Assembly (NCBI GenBank): GCA_018376135.1
Contig: JAHABX010000017.1
Coordinates: 10,111-74,110 of the forward strand
DNA from: Clostridiales bacterium
Lineage (GTDB): Bacteria; Bacillota; Clostridia; Lachnospirales; Lachnospiraceae
DNA length: 64,000 nucleotides
Direction: 5' to 3'
Shown: positions 38,881 through 48,421 of the stretch, in pieces
Position numbering within the stretch: the stretch's first letter is position 1
Layout: each line of letters begins with the position of its first letter
The notes under the pieces: model-generated
The model's database searches: none
What the model was told of the DNA's origin: nothing
What the model saw: only the letters and a program-made list of their open reading frames with translations
Position numbers and translations under genes: made by a program

Positions 38881-41229
38881 ATGAGAGAGACGACGATCCG
38901 GATCTCAGTCCGGAATCTGGTGGAATTCCTGCTTCGAAGCGGGGATCTGGACAATCGGTACGGCGGACGCAGGGAAGCGGAGGCAATGCAGGCGGGCAGC
39001 CGCCTGCACAGAAAGATACAGGGACGTATGGGCTCGGCATATCAGCCGGAAGTGGTGCTGAAGACCCTGGTGGAGCTGGGAGAGGTTGCGGTCAGCGTGG
39101 AAGGACGCGCGGACGGGATCTGGACAGATGAGGGAACGGTGACCATTGATGAGATCAAGGGAACGTATCGGGATATCCGGCAGATGACGGAGGCGCAGCC
39201 GGTACATCTGGCACAGGCAAAGTGCTATGCTTATATCTATGCGGAACAGAAGCATCTGGAGAAGATCCGTACCCGTATGATCTATGCGGATCTGGATACG
39301 GAGGAGATGGAGTATTTTACAGAGGAACATACTTATACAGAACTGAAGAGCTGGTTTGGAGAACTGATGAATGCCTATGAGAAGTGGGTGTCCTATGAGT
39401 ATAACTGGAAGCAGCAGCGGAAGCAGTCTTTGCAGGGCCTGGAATTTCCCTTTGAGTACCGGGAGGGACAAAGAGAACTGGCAGTCAGTGTTTACAGGAC
39501 GATTCTCAGGAAAAAAAGGCTCTTTATTCAGGCGCCTACAGGAGTGGGAAAAACATTGTCTGCACTGTTTCCGTCACTGAAAGCCATGGGCGAGGGAATC
39601 AGTGACAAGATCTTTTATCTGACTGCACGCACCATTACCAGAACGGTGGCAGCGGATGCACTGGATATTCTGCGGGAGCAAAAGATCCGGGTAAAATCCA
39701 TGATCCTGACGGCAAAGGAAAAGCTGTGTATCTGCGGAGAGGCAGACTGCAATCCGGAGCACTGTCCTTATGCAGAAGGGCATTTTGACCGGATCAATGA
39801 GGCGGTCTACGAGCTGTGGACGAAGGGCCCGGATTCCTGTACCAGAGACGTGATCCTGGAGCAGGCACATAAGCATAGAGTATGCCCGTTTGAGCTGAAT
39901 CTGGATCTGTCTCTCTGGGTGGATGTGGTCATCTGTGATTACAATTATGTCTTTGATCCCAATGTATATCTGAAGCGGTTTTTCGGAGAGGGTGTAAAGG
40001 GAGAATATCTTTTTCTTGTGGACGAGGCGCATAATCTGGTGGAACGGGGGAGGTCCATGTACAGCGCGGTTTTGTGCAAGGAGGATTTTCTGGAGATGAA
40101 ACGGATGGTCCGGGGAAGAAGTGCTGCCCTGACTCAGGCTCTGGACCGATGCAACAGACATCTGCTGACACTGAAGCGGGAGTGTGAGGACGGATGTCAG
40201 ATCCTGCCCCAGGCAGGAGGCTTTACCATACCCCTGGTACATCTGATGTCGGAGCTTGAAAAGTTTCTGGATATGCCGCTTGAAGAGACACTGAGAAAGC
40301 CGCTGACAGATTTTTATTTTGAAGTAAGGAATTTTCTGAATATCTGTGACCGTCTGGATGAGAATTATGAGATCTACACGGAGCTTGCGGAAGACGGGAG
40401 GTTTTATCTGCATCTTTACTGTGTACGTCCGGCGGAGAATCTCAGGCTTTGCCTGGATAAGGGGCTGAGCACGGTCTTTTTCTCGGCAACACTGCTTCCG
40501 GTCAATTATTATAAGGATCTTCTGACCGGGGATCTGGAGGATTATGCGGTCTATGCCAGATCTCCCTTTGACGTGGAGCGCCGTCTTCTTCTGATCGGAA
40601 CCGATGTGAGCAGCAGATATACAAGAAGAGGGGAACAGGAATATGGCAGGATGGCAGATTATATCTGCCGGACGGTGCGCAGCCGGAGGGGAAACTATCT
40701 GGTCTTTTTTCCATCCTATTATATGCTGAATGAAGTCTATGAACGCTGCAGCCGAAATGAGGATATTCTGTGGGTTCGCCAGGATTCAGGAATGGATGAG
40801 GGAGAACGGGAGAGCTTTCTCATGCAGTTTGGGGAGGAACGGGAACAGAGTATGGCGGCATTCTGTGTTATGGGAGGAATCTTTTCTGAGGGGATCGATC
40901 TGACGGGAGACAGGCTGATCGGAGCGCTGATCATTGGCACCGGGCTGCCGCAGGTATGCCGGGAAAGGGAGATATTAAAGGGCTATTTTGACCGGAGGGG
41001 AATGGACGGATTCGCCTATGCCTACCAGTATCCGGGGATGAATAAGGTACTGCAGGCAGCAGGGAGGGTCATAAGGACGGATGAGGACCGGGGTGTGATC
41101 CTTCTTCTGGATGAACGTTTTGCAGGCAGTGCATATAAAAAGCTGTTCCCAAGAGAATGGGAACAGCATGGATATTGCAGGATCGATTCCCTGCCGGGAT
41201 ATCTGGAGGAATTCTGGAGCGGAGTCTGA
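38881..41229 (+). CDS. DinG/XPD-family DNA helicase with N-terminal PD-(D/E)XK nuclease-like domain
   Basis: 782 residues. Residues about 60-130 carry RecB/Cas4-like nuclease motifs: GRADG, the DEIKGT metal-binding E-x-K, and Q-A-K-C-Y. The helicase has Walker A QAPTGVGKTLSALF near residue 217, an Fe-S cysteine group CICGEADCNPEHC near residue 285, DEAH box FLVDEAHNLVERG near residue 380, and the C-terminal arginine-finger motif AAGRVIRTDED. This is the XPD/DinG superfamily 2 plan, acting on DNA forks or single-strand ends. No partner nuclease genes lie nearby, so the single protein probably combines both activities. Confidence 0.9.
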   Translation: MRETTIRISVRNLVEFLLRSGDLDNRYGGRREAEAMQAGSRLHRKIQGRMGSAYQPEVVLKTLVELGEVAVSVEGRADGIWTDEGTVTIDEIKGTYRDIRQMTEAQPVHLAQAKCYAYIYAEQKHLEKIRTRMIYADLDTEEMEYFTEEHTYTELKSWFGELMNAYEKWVSYEYNWKQQRKQSLQGLEFPFEYREGQRELAVSVYRTILRKKRLFIQAPTGVGKTLSALFPSLKAMGEGISDKIFYLTARTITRTVAADALDILREQKIRVKSMILTAKEKLCICGEADCNPEHCPYAEGHFDRINEAVYELWTKGPDSCTRDVILEQAHKHRVCPFELNLDLSLWVDVVICDYNYVFDPNVYLKRFFGEGVKGEYLFLVDEAHNLVERGRSMYSAVLCKEDFLEMKRMVRGRSAALTQALDRCNRHLLTLKRECEDGCQILPQAGGFTIPLVHLMSELEKFLDMPLEETLRKPLTDFYFEVRNFLNICDRLDENYEIYTELAEDGRFYLHLYCVRPAENLRLCLDKGLSTVFFSATLLPVNYYKDLLTGDLEDYAVYARSPFDVERRLLLIGTDVSSRYTRRGEQEYGRMADYICRTVRSRRGNYLVFFPSYYMLNEVYERCSRNEDILWVRQDSGMDEGERESFLMQFGEEREQSMAAFCVMGGIFSEGIDLTGDRLIGALIIGTGLPQVCREREILKGYFDRRGMDGFAYAYQYPGMNKVLQAAGRVIRTDEDRGVILLLDERFAGSAYKKLFPREWEQHGYCRIDSLPGYLEEFWSGV

Positions 41230-41270
41230 CCGGGCATGGCTCTGGGCTGCCGGGTACAGCCGCAGGCGGG

Positions 41271-42149
41271 TCAGAAGTATCCCATGAACTGCTTTGCGGC
41301 ATTGCTGACCGGCATATGCTCATTATGCACGATGGCAAGCTGCCGGGGAGGGAGTTCTGTTTTAAGCCGGATGGGGAACAGATCCCCGTCCTTCTGTGAA
41401 ACGCAGAAATCCGGTACAACAGCGATGCCAAGACCGATGCTGGCAAGATCCAGAAGCAGGTCGTTGGAGCTGAGCTCGATCTCCGGCACCAGGTCCAGCT
41501 GATGCTGCTGAAACATGGTATGCACGAACTCGCTGGTGGTACTGTTGCGGTCCAGCATGAGGATCGGATACTCCAGAAGCTCTTTAAAGGACAGGATATG
41601 TCCTTCCAGTTCGCCGTAGTATCTCCGGCTGGCGATGAAGCCATCATGGAATTCATGGATGAACCGGGTATGATATCCGTGGCCAAGACGGGAGTTGGGA
41701 TAGTTGGAGAAGACCAGATCCACCGCTCCGCTTTCCAGCAGATCCACACATTTGATGGAGGTCTGGTTTGTTACTTTAATATGAATATTCGGGTATTCTC
41801 TGTGAAAGCGGTTCAGGTACGGAACAAGGAAATACCTGCAGATGGTGTCACTTGCACCGATGCGCAGCTGACCGCCGCCCAGAGTGTTGGATTCCAGGAT
41901 CTGTGCCTCGCCCCGCTTGATCAGGTTCATGGCAGGCTCCACGTGGCGGAGCAGGATCTCGCCTTCGGGGGTCAGCTGTACCTTCTTGGTGCTGCGGATG
42001 AAGAGTGTCTGGTTCAGCTTCTTCTCCAATACCTTAATGGACTGGCTGACCGCTGACTGGGAGATGTAGAGCTTCTTGGAAGCCTCCGAAAAGCTCAGGG
42101 AGATGGCAACATAGTAAAAGACCTTATACAATTCATAATTAATATCCAT
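41271..42149 (-). CDS. LysR family transcriptional regulator
   Basis: 292 residues from the ATG at 42149 (AAAGGAG upstream). N-terminal helix-turn-helix LYKVFYYVAISLSFSEASKK, then LYISQSAVSQSIKVLEKKLN; effector domain begins near residue 90 with LRIGASDTICRYFLVPYLN and has the VVPDFCV segment near residue 265. Resembles CysL/YwfK-like LysR proteins; the target is not evident. The DUF1294 gene lies just upstream in the same direction (20-nt gap), so the two may form one unit. Confidence 0.9.
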   Translation of the reverse strand: MDINYELYKVFYYVAISLSFSEASKKLYISQSAVSQSIKVLEKKLNQTLFIRSTKKVQLTPEGEILLRHVEPAMNLIKRGEAQILESNTLGGGQLRIGASDTICRYFLVPYLNRFHREYPNIHIKVTNQTSIKCVDLLESGAVDLVFSNYPNSRLGHGYHTRFIHEFHDGFIASRRYYGELEGHILSFKELLEYPILMLDRNSTTSEFVHTMFQQHQLDLVPEIELSSNDLLLDLASIGLGIAVVPDFCVSQKDGDLFPIRLKTELPPRQLAIVHNEHMPVSNAAKQFMGYF

Positions 42150-42168
42150 TTTCAAGGCTCCTTTCTGG

Positions 42169-42444
42169 TTAGCGGAAGAATCCAAGATAGACCGCAAGCG
42201 CTGTATGGAGGATCAGGATCAGAGGCATCCCCGCAACGAAAGACCAGTGTCTGGTCTTGTGTCGGAAAAAGTACATTCCGGTAAGGGTGCCGATGGAACC
42301 GCCCAGAAGCGAGGTCAGGAAAAGCGTCTTCTCAGGAATGCGCCAGAGATGCCTTTTTGCCTTGTATTTGTCGATGCCCATCAGGGCGAAGCCCAGCAGG
42401 TTCATAAGGATCAGATAGAGGAAAAAAAGCTTCAGAGGCTGCAT
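42169..42444 (-). CDS. DUF1294 membrane protein
   Basis: 91 residues with a start at 42444 after AAGGAG. The DUF1294 pattern is clear: NLLGFALMGIDKYKAKR, WRIPEKTLFLTSLLGGSIGT and FFRHKTRHWSF, followed by a last helix (LILILHTALAVYLGF). The family occurs alone or with a cold-shock domain; function unknown. Located before the LysR gene on the - strand and divergent from glyA. Confidence 0.9.
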   Translation of the reverse strand: MQPLKLFFLYLILMNLLGFALMGIDKYKAKRHLWRIPEKTLFLTSLLGGSIGTLTGMYFFRHKTRHWSFVAGMPLILILHTALAVYLGFFR

Positions 42445-42558
42445 GATAGATACTCCTTCGGACGGGCGGGTATGTTCTGACATATCCGTCCATTTGTTTT
42501 TATAGAAATCATAACAAAAAAAACCGTTCATGAAAAGACAAAAAAATAAAATTTCCGG

Positions 42559-42587
42559 TTGAAAAATATGGCATAGTATGATAAAGT
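42559..42587 (+). promoter_or_regulatory. glyA promoter
   Basis: TTGAAA (42559-42564), 17-nt spacer, TAAAGT (42582-42587). The 70-nt A-rich leader has no visible glycine or other riboswitch. Confidence 0.6.
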
Positions 42588-42660
42588 AGTGTCCATGTGA
42601 AAAACAAATGTCTTTGAGAGAAAAACAAAAAAACACACATATTACAGGAGGGACCTATCT

Positions 42661-43902
42661 ATGTATTCACTGGACGAGGTAAAATCAGTCGATCCTGAGA
42701 TCGCAGAAGCCATTACCGATGAGATGGCGAGACAGAACAGCCATATTGAGCTGATTGCATCGGAAAACTGGGTAAGCAAAGCAGTGATGGCTGCCATGGG
42801 CAGTCCTCTGACGAATAAATATGCAGAAGGATATTCCGGAAAGAGATACTACGGCGGCTGCGAATGCGTGGACGTGGTAGAGGATCTTGCCATAAAGAGA
42901 GCGAAGGAGATCTTTGGCTGCGAGTATGTAAATGTGCAGCCCCATTCCGGAGCACAGGCAAATATGGCAGTATTTTTCGCCATGCTGGAGCCGGGAGACA
43001 AGGTACTTGGCATGAATCTGGCACATGGAGGACATCTGTCACACGGAAGCCCTGCCAACATGTCCGGAAAATATTTTGAAGTTCAGCAGTATGGCGTCAA
43101 CGACGAAGGCTTTATTGATTATGAGGAAGTCCGCCGTCTGGCACTGGAGTTCAGACCGAAGCTGATCGTGGCAGGCGCCAGCGCTTATGCCAGAACTATA
43201 GATTTTAAAAAATTCCGCGAGATCGCTGACGAGGCGGGCGCTTACCTGATGGTGGATATTGCGCATATTGCAGGTCTGGTGGCAGCAGGTGTTCATCCAA
43301 GCCCGATTCCGTATGCACATGTGACCACTACTACTACTCATAAGACCTTACGGGGACCACGTGGAGGCATGATCATGTCTGACGCGGAGACAGCGAAGAA
43401 GTTTAACTTTAACAAGGCTGTATTCCCGGGAATTCAGGGCGGTCCGCTGATGCACGTGATCGCAGCAAAGGCTGTCTGCCTGAAGGAGTGCCAGACTGAG
43501 GAATATAAGGAATATCAGAGAAATATTGTGAAGAATGCAAAGGCTCTCTGCAAGGGACTTATGGACAGAGATATCCGTATTGTATCCGGCGGAACGGATA
43601 ACCATCTGATGCTGATGGATCTGACGAATCTGGATATTTCCGGCAAGGATGCGGAGAATCTGCTGGATATGGCAAATATTACGGCAAATAAAAACACCAT
43701 CCCAAATGACCCGCGTTCCGCATTTGTGACCAGCGGTGTACGTCTGGGAACGGCAGCGGTAACCAGCCGCGGGCTGAAGGAAGAGGATATGGATACGATT
43801 GCAGAAGCCATCGCTATGATGCTTAAAGAGGGCGAAGCGGCTGCACCGAAGGCAAAAGCGCTGATTCAGGGGCTGACTGAGAAATATCCGCTTTGCATGT
43901 AA
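42661..43902 (+). CDS. glyA: Serine hydroxymethyltransferase
   Basis: 413 residues; PLP enzyme that interconverts serine and glycine and loads one-carbon units onto THF. Motifs: ELIASENWVSKAVM, YAEGYSGKRYYGGCE, DIAHIAGLVAAGVHPSP, TTTTTHKTLRGPRGG with the PLP lysine, and AVFPGIQGGPLMH. Length normal. GGAGGG lies before the ATG. One-carbon supply links it to thyA and folA 1-2 kb downstream and to the purine genes. Confidence 0.97.
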   Translation: MYSLDEVKSVDPEIAEAITDEMARQNSHIELIASENWVSKAVMAAMGSPLTNKYAEGYSGKRYYGGCECVDVVEDLAIKRAKEIFGCEYVNVQPHSGAQANMAVFFAMLEPGDKVLGMNLAHGGHLSHGSPANMSGKYFEVQQYGVNDEGFIDYEEVRRLALEFRPKLIVAGASAYARTIDFKKFREIADEAGAYLMVDIAHIAGLVAAGVHPSPIPYAHVTTTTTHKTLRGPRGGMIMSDAETAKKFNFNKAVFPGIQGGPLMHVIAAKAVCLKECQTEEYKEYQRNIVKNAKALCKGLMDRDIRIVSGGTDNHLMLMDLTNLDISGKDAENLLDMANITANKNTIPNDPRSAFVTSGVRLGTAAVTSRGLKEEDMDTIAEAIAMMLKEGEAAAPKAKALIQGLTEKYPLCM

Positions 43903-43906
43903 ACCT

Positions 43907-44137
43907 ATGAAAGAGATAGAAGAAGCATTTATCAGCGGCTTCTGCCGCACCGGCAACGAGACCAGGACAGTAGCCTGTGAATATGAGCGTCAGCCGGATG
44001 GGTCCCTGCGTATGGTGGAATTCGACTGTAATTATGAGAAATGCCCCAACAGCAGTGCCTGCCTTATCTATAAGGAGGCAGTGAGCAGGGCAGAGCCGGA
44101 TAATACAGGAAGGGCAGAAGGTATGGGAGCGTTATAA
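43907..44137 (+). CDS. Small Cys-rich hypothetical protein
   Basis: 76 residues, beginning 4 nt after glyA. A core MKEIEEAFISGFCRTGNETRTVACE, with MVEFDCNYEKCPNSSACLIYKEA following, gives five Cys of which D-C-N-Y-E-K-C and A-C-L-I-Y form a likely zinc or Fe-S knuckle. Similar small proteins follow glyA in other Lachnospiraceae, but I know no function. Its stop overlaps the convergent mnmM gene by 6 nt. Confidence 0.7.
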   Translation: MKEIEEAFISGFCRTGNETRTVACEYERQPDGSLRMVEFDCNYEKCPNSSACLIYKEAVSRAEPDNTGRAEGMGAL

Positions 44138-44698
44138 CTTCCTTATCAGCACAGGAATCGGCGGATTCTTTGGTCTGTTATAATAAGAAGAAAGAATGAC
44201 CAGATATTTTCCGGAATCCAGCTCCTTCAGGAAGGCGAGGATCGCGTCCCTTTCCTCAAAGCCGCTGTCACCGCCGCTGTAGATGCACAGGCTCATGAGC
44301 CCGCCTTTTTTGAGAAGGGTCAGCCCCTGTTCTATGGCAGGGATGCTGGTGGAAGGGCTGGTGGCAAGGGCATGGCTGCCGCCGGGAAGGTAGCCGAAGT
44401 TAAATATGATGCAGCTTACGCTGTCTGCATCCGCATATTGATCCATATGGCTGTGAGAATCAAGGATAAGCCGGTAATTGTCCGGGACACCTGATTCCCG
44501 CAGCTTTTTTTCCGTACTTTGGAGTGCTTTTTCCTGAATGTCGAAGGCGAGGACCTGTCCCTTTTCGCCGGTCAGACGGCAGAGCAGCTCTGTGTCATAG
44601 CCGTTTCCCATGGTTGCATCGATGCAAAAATCTCCGGGCTGAACCTGTAATTCGACAAAATGATGATACCATTCGGTGATTTTTGTAAATTGGCGCAT
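44132..44698 (-). CDS. mnmM: YtqB/MnmM-type tRNA methyltransferase
   Basis: 188 residues. Rossmann methyltransferase: CIDATMGNGYDTELLCRL (motif I), VLAFDIQEKALQSTEKKL (motif II), a family-specific IFNFGYLPGGSHALATSPST segment near residue 100, and GGLMSLCIYSGGDSGFEERD. This is the PF06962 rRNA methylase-like family, shown in Bacillus and Staphylococcus to make mnm5s2U34 in tRNA from nm5s2U. The assignment rests on the family motifs. Single gene, convergent with the small Cys-rich gene. Confidence 0.87.
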   Translation of the reverse strand: MRQFTKITEWYHHFVELQVQPGDFCIDATMGNGYDTELLCRLTGEKGQVLAFDIQEKALQSTEKKLRESGVPDNYRLILDSHSHMDQYADADSVSCIIFNFGYLPGGSHALATSPSTSIPAIEQGLTLLKKGGLMSLCIYSGGDSGFEERDAILAFLKELDSGKYLVILSSYYNRPKNPPIPVLIRKL

Positions 44699-44787
44699 AA
44701 AAACCTCTCTTTTTATATGGTTTATTTTATGTTATAATACAATCTGAAAAAAAGTACAACCACAGAATGGATAAGTGAGGAAAAACA

Positions 44788-45636
44788 ATGAGTTATGCAG
44801 ACCAGCTTTTTATAGACATGTGCCGTGATATCCTGGAGAACGGGACAAGCACGGAGGGGGAGAAGGTTCGCCCCAAATGGGAGGACGGTACCTTTGCATA
44901 TACCATCAAGAGATTCGGGGTGGTGAACCGTTATGACCTGAGAAAGGAATTTCCGGCGATCACGCTGCGCAGGACAGCGCTTAAAAGCTGCATGGATGAG
45001 ATCCTCTGGATCTATCAGAAAAAATCAGCCAATATCCATGAGCTGAACAGTCATGTGTGGGATGAATGGGCAGACGAGACCGGATCCATCGGAAAAGCCT
45101 ATGGCTATCAGATCGGAGTGAAGAGCCGTTACAGGGAAGGTATGATGGATCAGATGGACCGGGTGCTTTTTGACCTGAAGAACAATCCGTTCAGCCGCCG
45201 GATCATAACCAATACCTATGTGCATGAGGATCTGAGCGAGATGCATCTGTATCCGTGCGCTTACGGTGTTACTTATAATGTGACCCAGAGTCCGGGAGAG
45301 GACAGGCTGACGTTAAATATGGTGCTGAATCAGCGTTCTCAGGATATTCTGGCGGCAAATAACTGGAATGTGTGTCAGTATGCGATTCTGCTTATGATGG
45401 TGGCACAGGTGTGTGATATGATCCCGGGAGAGCTTCTTCATGTGATCGCGGATGCGCATATCTATGACCGTCATGTGGACATCGTGAAGGAACTGATCAA
45501 AAGAGAGACGTATCCGGCTCCGAAGGTAACCTTGAATCCGGAGGTAAAGGATTTTTATGCATTTACGACGGCAGACCTGATCGTGGAGGATTATCAGGCA
45601 GGTCCGCAGGTGAAAGACATACCAATTGCAGTGTAG
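44788..45636 (+). CDS. thyA: Thymidylate synthase
   Basis: 282 residues; makes dTMP from dUMP with methylene-THF. The catalytic Cys lies in LYPCAYGVTYN, followed by LNMVLNQRSQDILAANNWNV and IADAHIYDRHVDIV. The N-terminal ITLRRTALKSCMDEILWIYQ matches the dUMP phosphate Arg region. A typical TATAAT (44733-44738) precedes it, and AGTGAGGAA lies before the ATG. It is followed 14 nt later by folA, which recycles the dihydrofolate that ThyA produces. Confidence 0.96.
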   Translation: MSYADQLFIDMCRDILENGTSTEGEKVRPKWEDGTFAYTIKRFGVVNRYDLRKEFPAITLRRTALKSCMDEILWIYQKKSANIHELNSHVWDEWADETGSIGKAYGYQIGVKSRYREGMMDQMDRVLFDLKNNPFSRRIITNTYVHEDLSEMHLYPCAYGVTYNVTQSPGEDRLTLNMVLNQRSQDILAANNWNVCQYAILLMMVAQVCDMIPGELLHVIADAHIYDRHVDIVKELIKRETYPAPKVTLNPEVKDFYAFTTADLIVEDYQAGPQVKDIPIAV

Positions 45637-45650
45637 GAGGACAGGAACAG

Positions 45651-46145
45651 ATGAATTTGATTGTGGCAGTGGACAGGAACTGGGGGATCGGATATCAGAA
45701 CAAGCTGCTGGTGAGCATCCCGGAGGATATGAAGTTTTTCCGCAGTGAAACAAGCGGAAAGGTAGTGGTCATGGGACGTAAGACCCTGGAGAGCTTTCCC
45801 AACGGTCTGCCCCTTAAGAACCGCACCAATATTGTGCTGACCAGAAATACGGATTATCAGGCAAAGGGAGCCATTGTGCTTCATTCTGTGGAGGAAGTTC
45901 TGGAGGAGTTGAAAAAGTACGCCCGGGAGGATATCTATGTGATCGGCGGGGACAGCATCTACAAGGAATTTCTGCCCTACTGCAGCGTGGCGCATGTGAC
46001 CCGCATCGATCATGCCTATGAGGCGGATGCGTTTTTCCCGAAGATTGATGAAATGCCCGACTGGCGTCTGACAGGAGAGAGTGAGGAAAAAACGTACTTT
46101 GATCTGGAGTTCAGGTTCTGCCGTTATGAGAGACAGGGGGCCTGA
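45651..46145 (+). CDS. folA: Dihydrofolate reductase
   Basis: 164 residues; NADPH-dependent reduction of dihydrofolate. Motifs: LIVAVDRNWGIGYQNKLLVSIPEDMKFF, given here as DRNWGIGYQN and P-x-D-M-K-F-F, VVVMGRKTLESFP, and a late IYVIGGDSIYKEFLPY. Length normal. It has GGAGGACAGG upstream and lies between thyA and rodA, 2 nt from the latter, so the three genes probably form one transcript. Confidence 0.95.
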   Translation: MNLIVAVDRNWGIGYQNKLLVSIPEDMKFFRSETSGKVVVMGRKTLESFPNGLPLKNRTNIVLTRNTDYQAKGAIVLHSVEEVLEELKKYAREDIYVIGGDSIYKEFLPYCSVAHVTRIDHAYEADAFFPKIDEMPDWRLTGESEEKTYFDLEFRFCRYERQGA

Positions 46146-46147
46146 GA

Positions 46148-47350
46148 ATGGCAAAAAAAAGAAAAGACAGGCTTTTCCAGTTCAGTCTGAAGGGACTGGA
46201 TACGAACCTTCTGGTCATCCTGTTTTTTGTCATGGTGTTTGGTTTCATCATGATCTACAGCGCCAGCTACTATACGGCAGGATTAAGCAAGGCATTTAAT
46301 TATGATTCCATGTATCTTCTGAAGAATCAGATCATTTACAGCTGTCTGGGAATCGCGGCGATGATCGTGGTCTCCTGTATCAACTATCATTTTTGGAGTC
46401 ATTTTGCAGTCCTTGGATATATTGCCTGCGGAGTTCTGGTGGTCCTTCTGAAGTCTCCTCTGGGAGTCACGGTAAAGGGTGCCACCAGATGGCTGCGTAT
46501 CGGTCCCATACAGTTTCAGGTGGCAGAGCCCATCAAGCTGATCATGATCGTCTTTATGGCAACGCTGATCGTGGCGAAGGGGCGGCATCTGAAGAGCTGG
46601 GCATCCATGATACGGATGGCGTTCCCGTCCGGGTTCATGGCGGTGCTTCTGCTGGTTCTCAGCGATAATATGAGTACGGCGGCGATTCTTCTTGGGACGG
46701 CAGTCTTCATGATCTACGTGGTGCATCCGGAGCAGTGGAAGTTCATCCTGTGTGCGGCGGCAGTGGCGGCTCTTATAGGAGGCATCCTTTATTATGTGGA
46801 GAGCATGGATCCGCTGGAGGTGTCGGAGGCGAATTTCCGCTTGGCGCGTATCCGTGCATGGCTGAATCCCTATGAATATGAGCAGGATAAGGCATTTCAG
46901 TCTCTGCAGGGGCTCTATGCCATTGGCTCCGGCGGACTGTGGGGGAAGGGGCTGGGAAACAGTATCCAGAAGCTGGGTAAGATTCCGGAGCCGTATAATG
47001 ATTATATTTTTGCCATCATCTGCGAGGAGCTTGGAATCTTCGGTGCAGGACTGATCATCTTTTTATTTATCTATCTGCTGTACCGGATCTATACGATCTC
47101 TCAGACAGCGGAGGATCTGCTGGGAAGGATGCTCTCCATTGGGGTATTTTCCCATATTGCGCTGCAGGTGATATTGAATCTGATGGTTGTGACGGGATTG
47201 TTCCCGACCACAGGTGTGACGCTGCCGTTTTTCAGCTATGGAGGTACGGCGACGGTTTTCCTGCTGATCGAGATCGGACTTGTTCTGAGTGTGAACAAAT
47301 ACAGTGTGAAGAAGCGTATGGATGCCATACGTGAGGCAGGACTTGAATAG
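46148..47350 (+). CDS. rodA: SEDS-family peptidoglycan glycosyltransferase (RodA/FtsW/SpoVE)
   Basis: 400 residues with about ten hydrophobic segments and a basic N-terminus (MAKKRKDRLF). SEDS signatures: FIMIYSASYYTAGLS early, GATRWLRIGPIQFQVAEPIKL near residue 115, QSLQGLYAIGSGGLWGKGLG, given as key parts Q-S-x-x-G-x-x-A-I-G-S-G-G and W-G-K-G-L-G, and TGVTLPFFSYGGTATVF near the end. It polymerises lipid II glycan strands. RodA and FtsW cannot be separated by these motifs alone; no penicillin-binding partner is adjacent. Confidence 0.9.
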   Translation: MAKKRKDRLFQFSLKGLDTNLLVILFFVMVFGFIMIYSASYYTAGLSKAFNYDSMYLLKNQIIYSCLGIAAMIVVSCINYHFWSHFAVLGYIACGVLVVLLKSPLGVTVKGATRWLRIGPIQFQVAEPIKLIMIVFMATLIVAKGRHLKSWASMIRMAFPSGFMAVLLLVLSDNMSTAAILLGTAVFMIYVVHPEQWKFILCAAAVAALIGGILYYVESMDPLEVSEANFRLARIRAWLNPYEYEQDKAFQSLQGLYAIGSGGLWGKGLGNSIQKLGKIPEPYNDYIFAIICEELGIFGAGLIIFLFIYLLYRIYTISQTAEDLLGRMLSIGVFSHIALQVILNLMVVTGLFPTTGVTLPFFSYGGTATVFLLIEIGLVLSVNKYSVKKRMDAIREAGLE

Positions 47351-47362
47351 GAGGGGAGATTT

Positions 47363-48421
47363 ATGTACAGAGAACATACGAGAACGGTAAGGATCGGAGA
47401 CCGGATCATCGGCGGAGGCAATCCGATCCTGATCCAGTCCATGACCAATACAAGAACAGAGGATGTGGAGGCAACGGTTGACCAGATCCGGCGGCTGACG
47501 GCGGCAGGCTGTGAGATCATCCGCTGTACGGTACCCACCATGGAGGCGGCGCTGGCACTTAAAGAGATCAAAAAGCAGATCACGATTCCGCTGGTGGCAG
47601 ATATTCATTTTGATTATAAGATGGCAATCGCGGCTATGGAAAACGGCGCGGACAAGATCCGCATCAATCCGGGCAATATCGGAAGCAGAGACCGGATCCG
47701 GGCGGTTGTGGATACGGCAAAGGAACGCGGTATTCCGATCCGTGTAGGCGTAAACAGCGGCTCTCTGGAAAAGGAGCTGGTGGAAAAGTATCATGGCGTC
47801 ACTGCAGAGGGAATTGTGGAGAGCGCTCTTGACAAGGTGAAGATCATCGAGGATCTGGGGTATGACAATCTGGTCATCAGTATCAAATCCTCCAATGTAC
47901 TTATGTGTGCAAAGGCGCATGAGCTGATTGCGGAAAAGACGGATTATCCGCTTCATGTGGGTATTACGGAGGCAGGTACGCTGTTTTCCGGAAATATCAA
48001 ATCTGCGGTGGGACTGGGCATTATCCTGAATCAGGGCATCGGAGATACGATCCGCGTATCCCTGACCGGTGATCCTGTGGAGGAGATCAAGTCTGCAAAG
48101 CTGATCCTGAAGACACTGGGGCTTCGCCAGGGAGGGATCGAGGTGGTATCCTGTCCAACCTGCGGGCGGACAAAGATCGATCTGATCGGGCTTGCCAATC
48201 AGGTGGAGACCATGGCGGCGGAATTCCCGCTGGATATTAAGGTGGCAGTCATGGGCTGCGTGGTCAATGGTCCGGGAGAGGCAAAGGAAGCGGATATCGG
48301 AATCGCAGGAGGCATTGGTGAGGGTCTTTTGATCCGGCACGGAGAGATCGTGAAGAAGGTGCCGGAGGACCAGCTTTTAAGTACGCTGCGTCATGAACTG
48401 GAGAATTGGAAGCATGAATGA
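47363..48421 (+). CDS. ispG: 4-hydroxy-3-methylbut-2-en-1-yl diphosphate synthase
   Basis: 352 residues; [4Fe-4S] enzyme (GcpE) of the methylerythritol phosphate isoprenoid pathway. N-terminal IQSMTNTRTEDVEATVDQI and LVADIHFDYKMAI barrel motifs, LNQGIGDTIRVSLTGDP, and the C-terminal cluster motif SCPTCGRTKID with GCVVNGPGEAKEADIG. GGAGGGG lies before the ATG. Its last 8 bases overlap the polC start. Confidence 0.96.
   Translation: MYREHTRTVRIGDRIIGGGNPILIQSMTNTRTEDVEATVDQIRRLTAAGCEIIRCTVPTMEAALALKEIKKQITIPLVADIHFDYKMAIAAMENGADKIRINPGNIGSRDRIRAVVDTAKERGIPIRVGVNSGSLEKELVEKYHGVTAEGIVESALDKVKIIEDLGYDNLVISIKSSNVLMCAKAHELIAEKTDYPLHVGITEAGTLFSGNIKSAVGLGIILNQGIGDTIRVSLTGDPVEEIKSAKLILKTLGLRQGGIEVVSCPTCGRTKIDLIGLANQVETMAAEFPLDIKVAVMGCVVNGPGEAKEADIGIAGGIGEGLLIRHGEIVKKVPEDQLLSTLRHELENWKHE

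Noticed and set aside
38778..39131. Separate 117-codon + strand ORF at the start of the helicase gene
   Set aside because: Gly/Ser/Arg-rich shadow frame of the nuclease-helicase gene and overlapping the terminator of the HPr-like gene.
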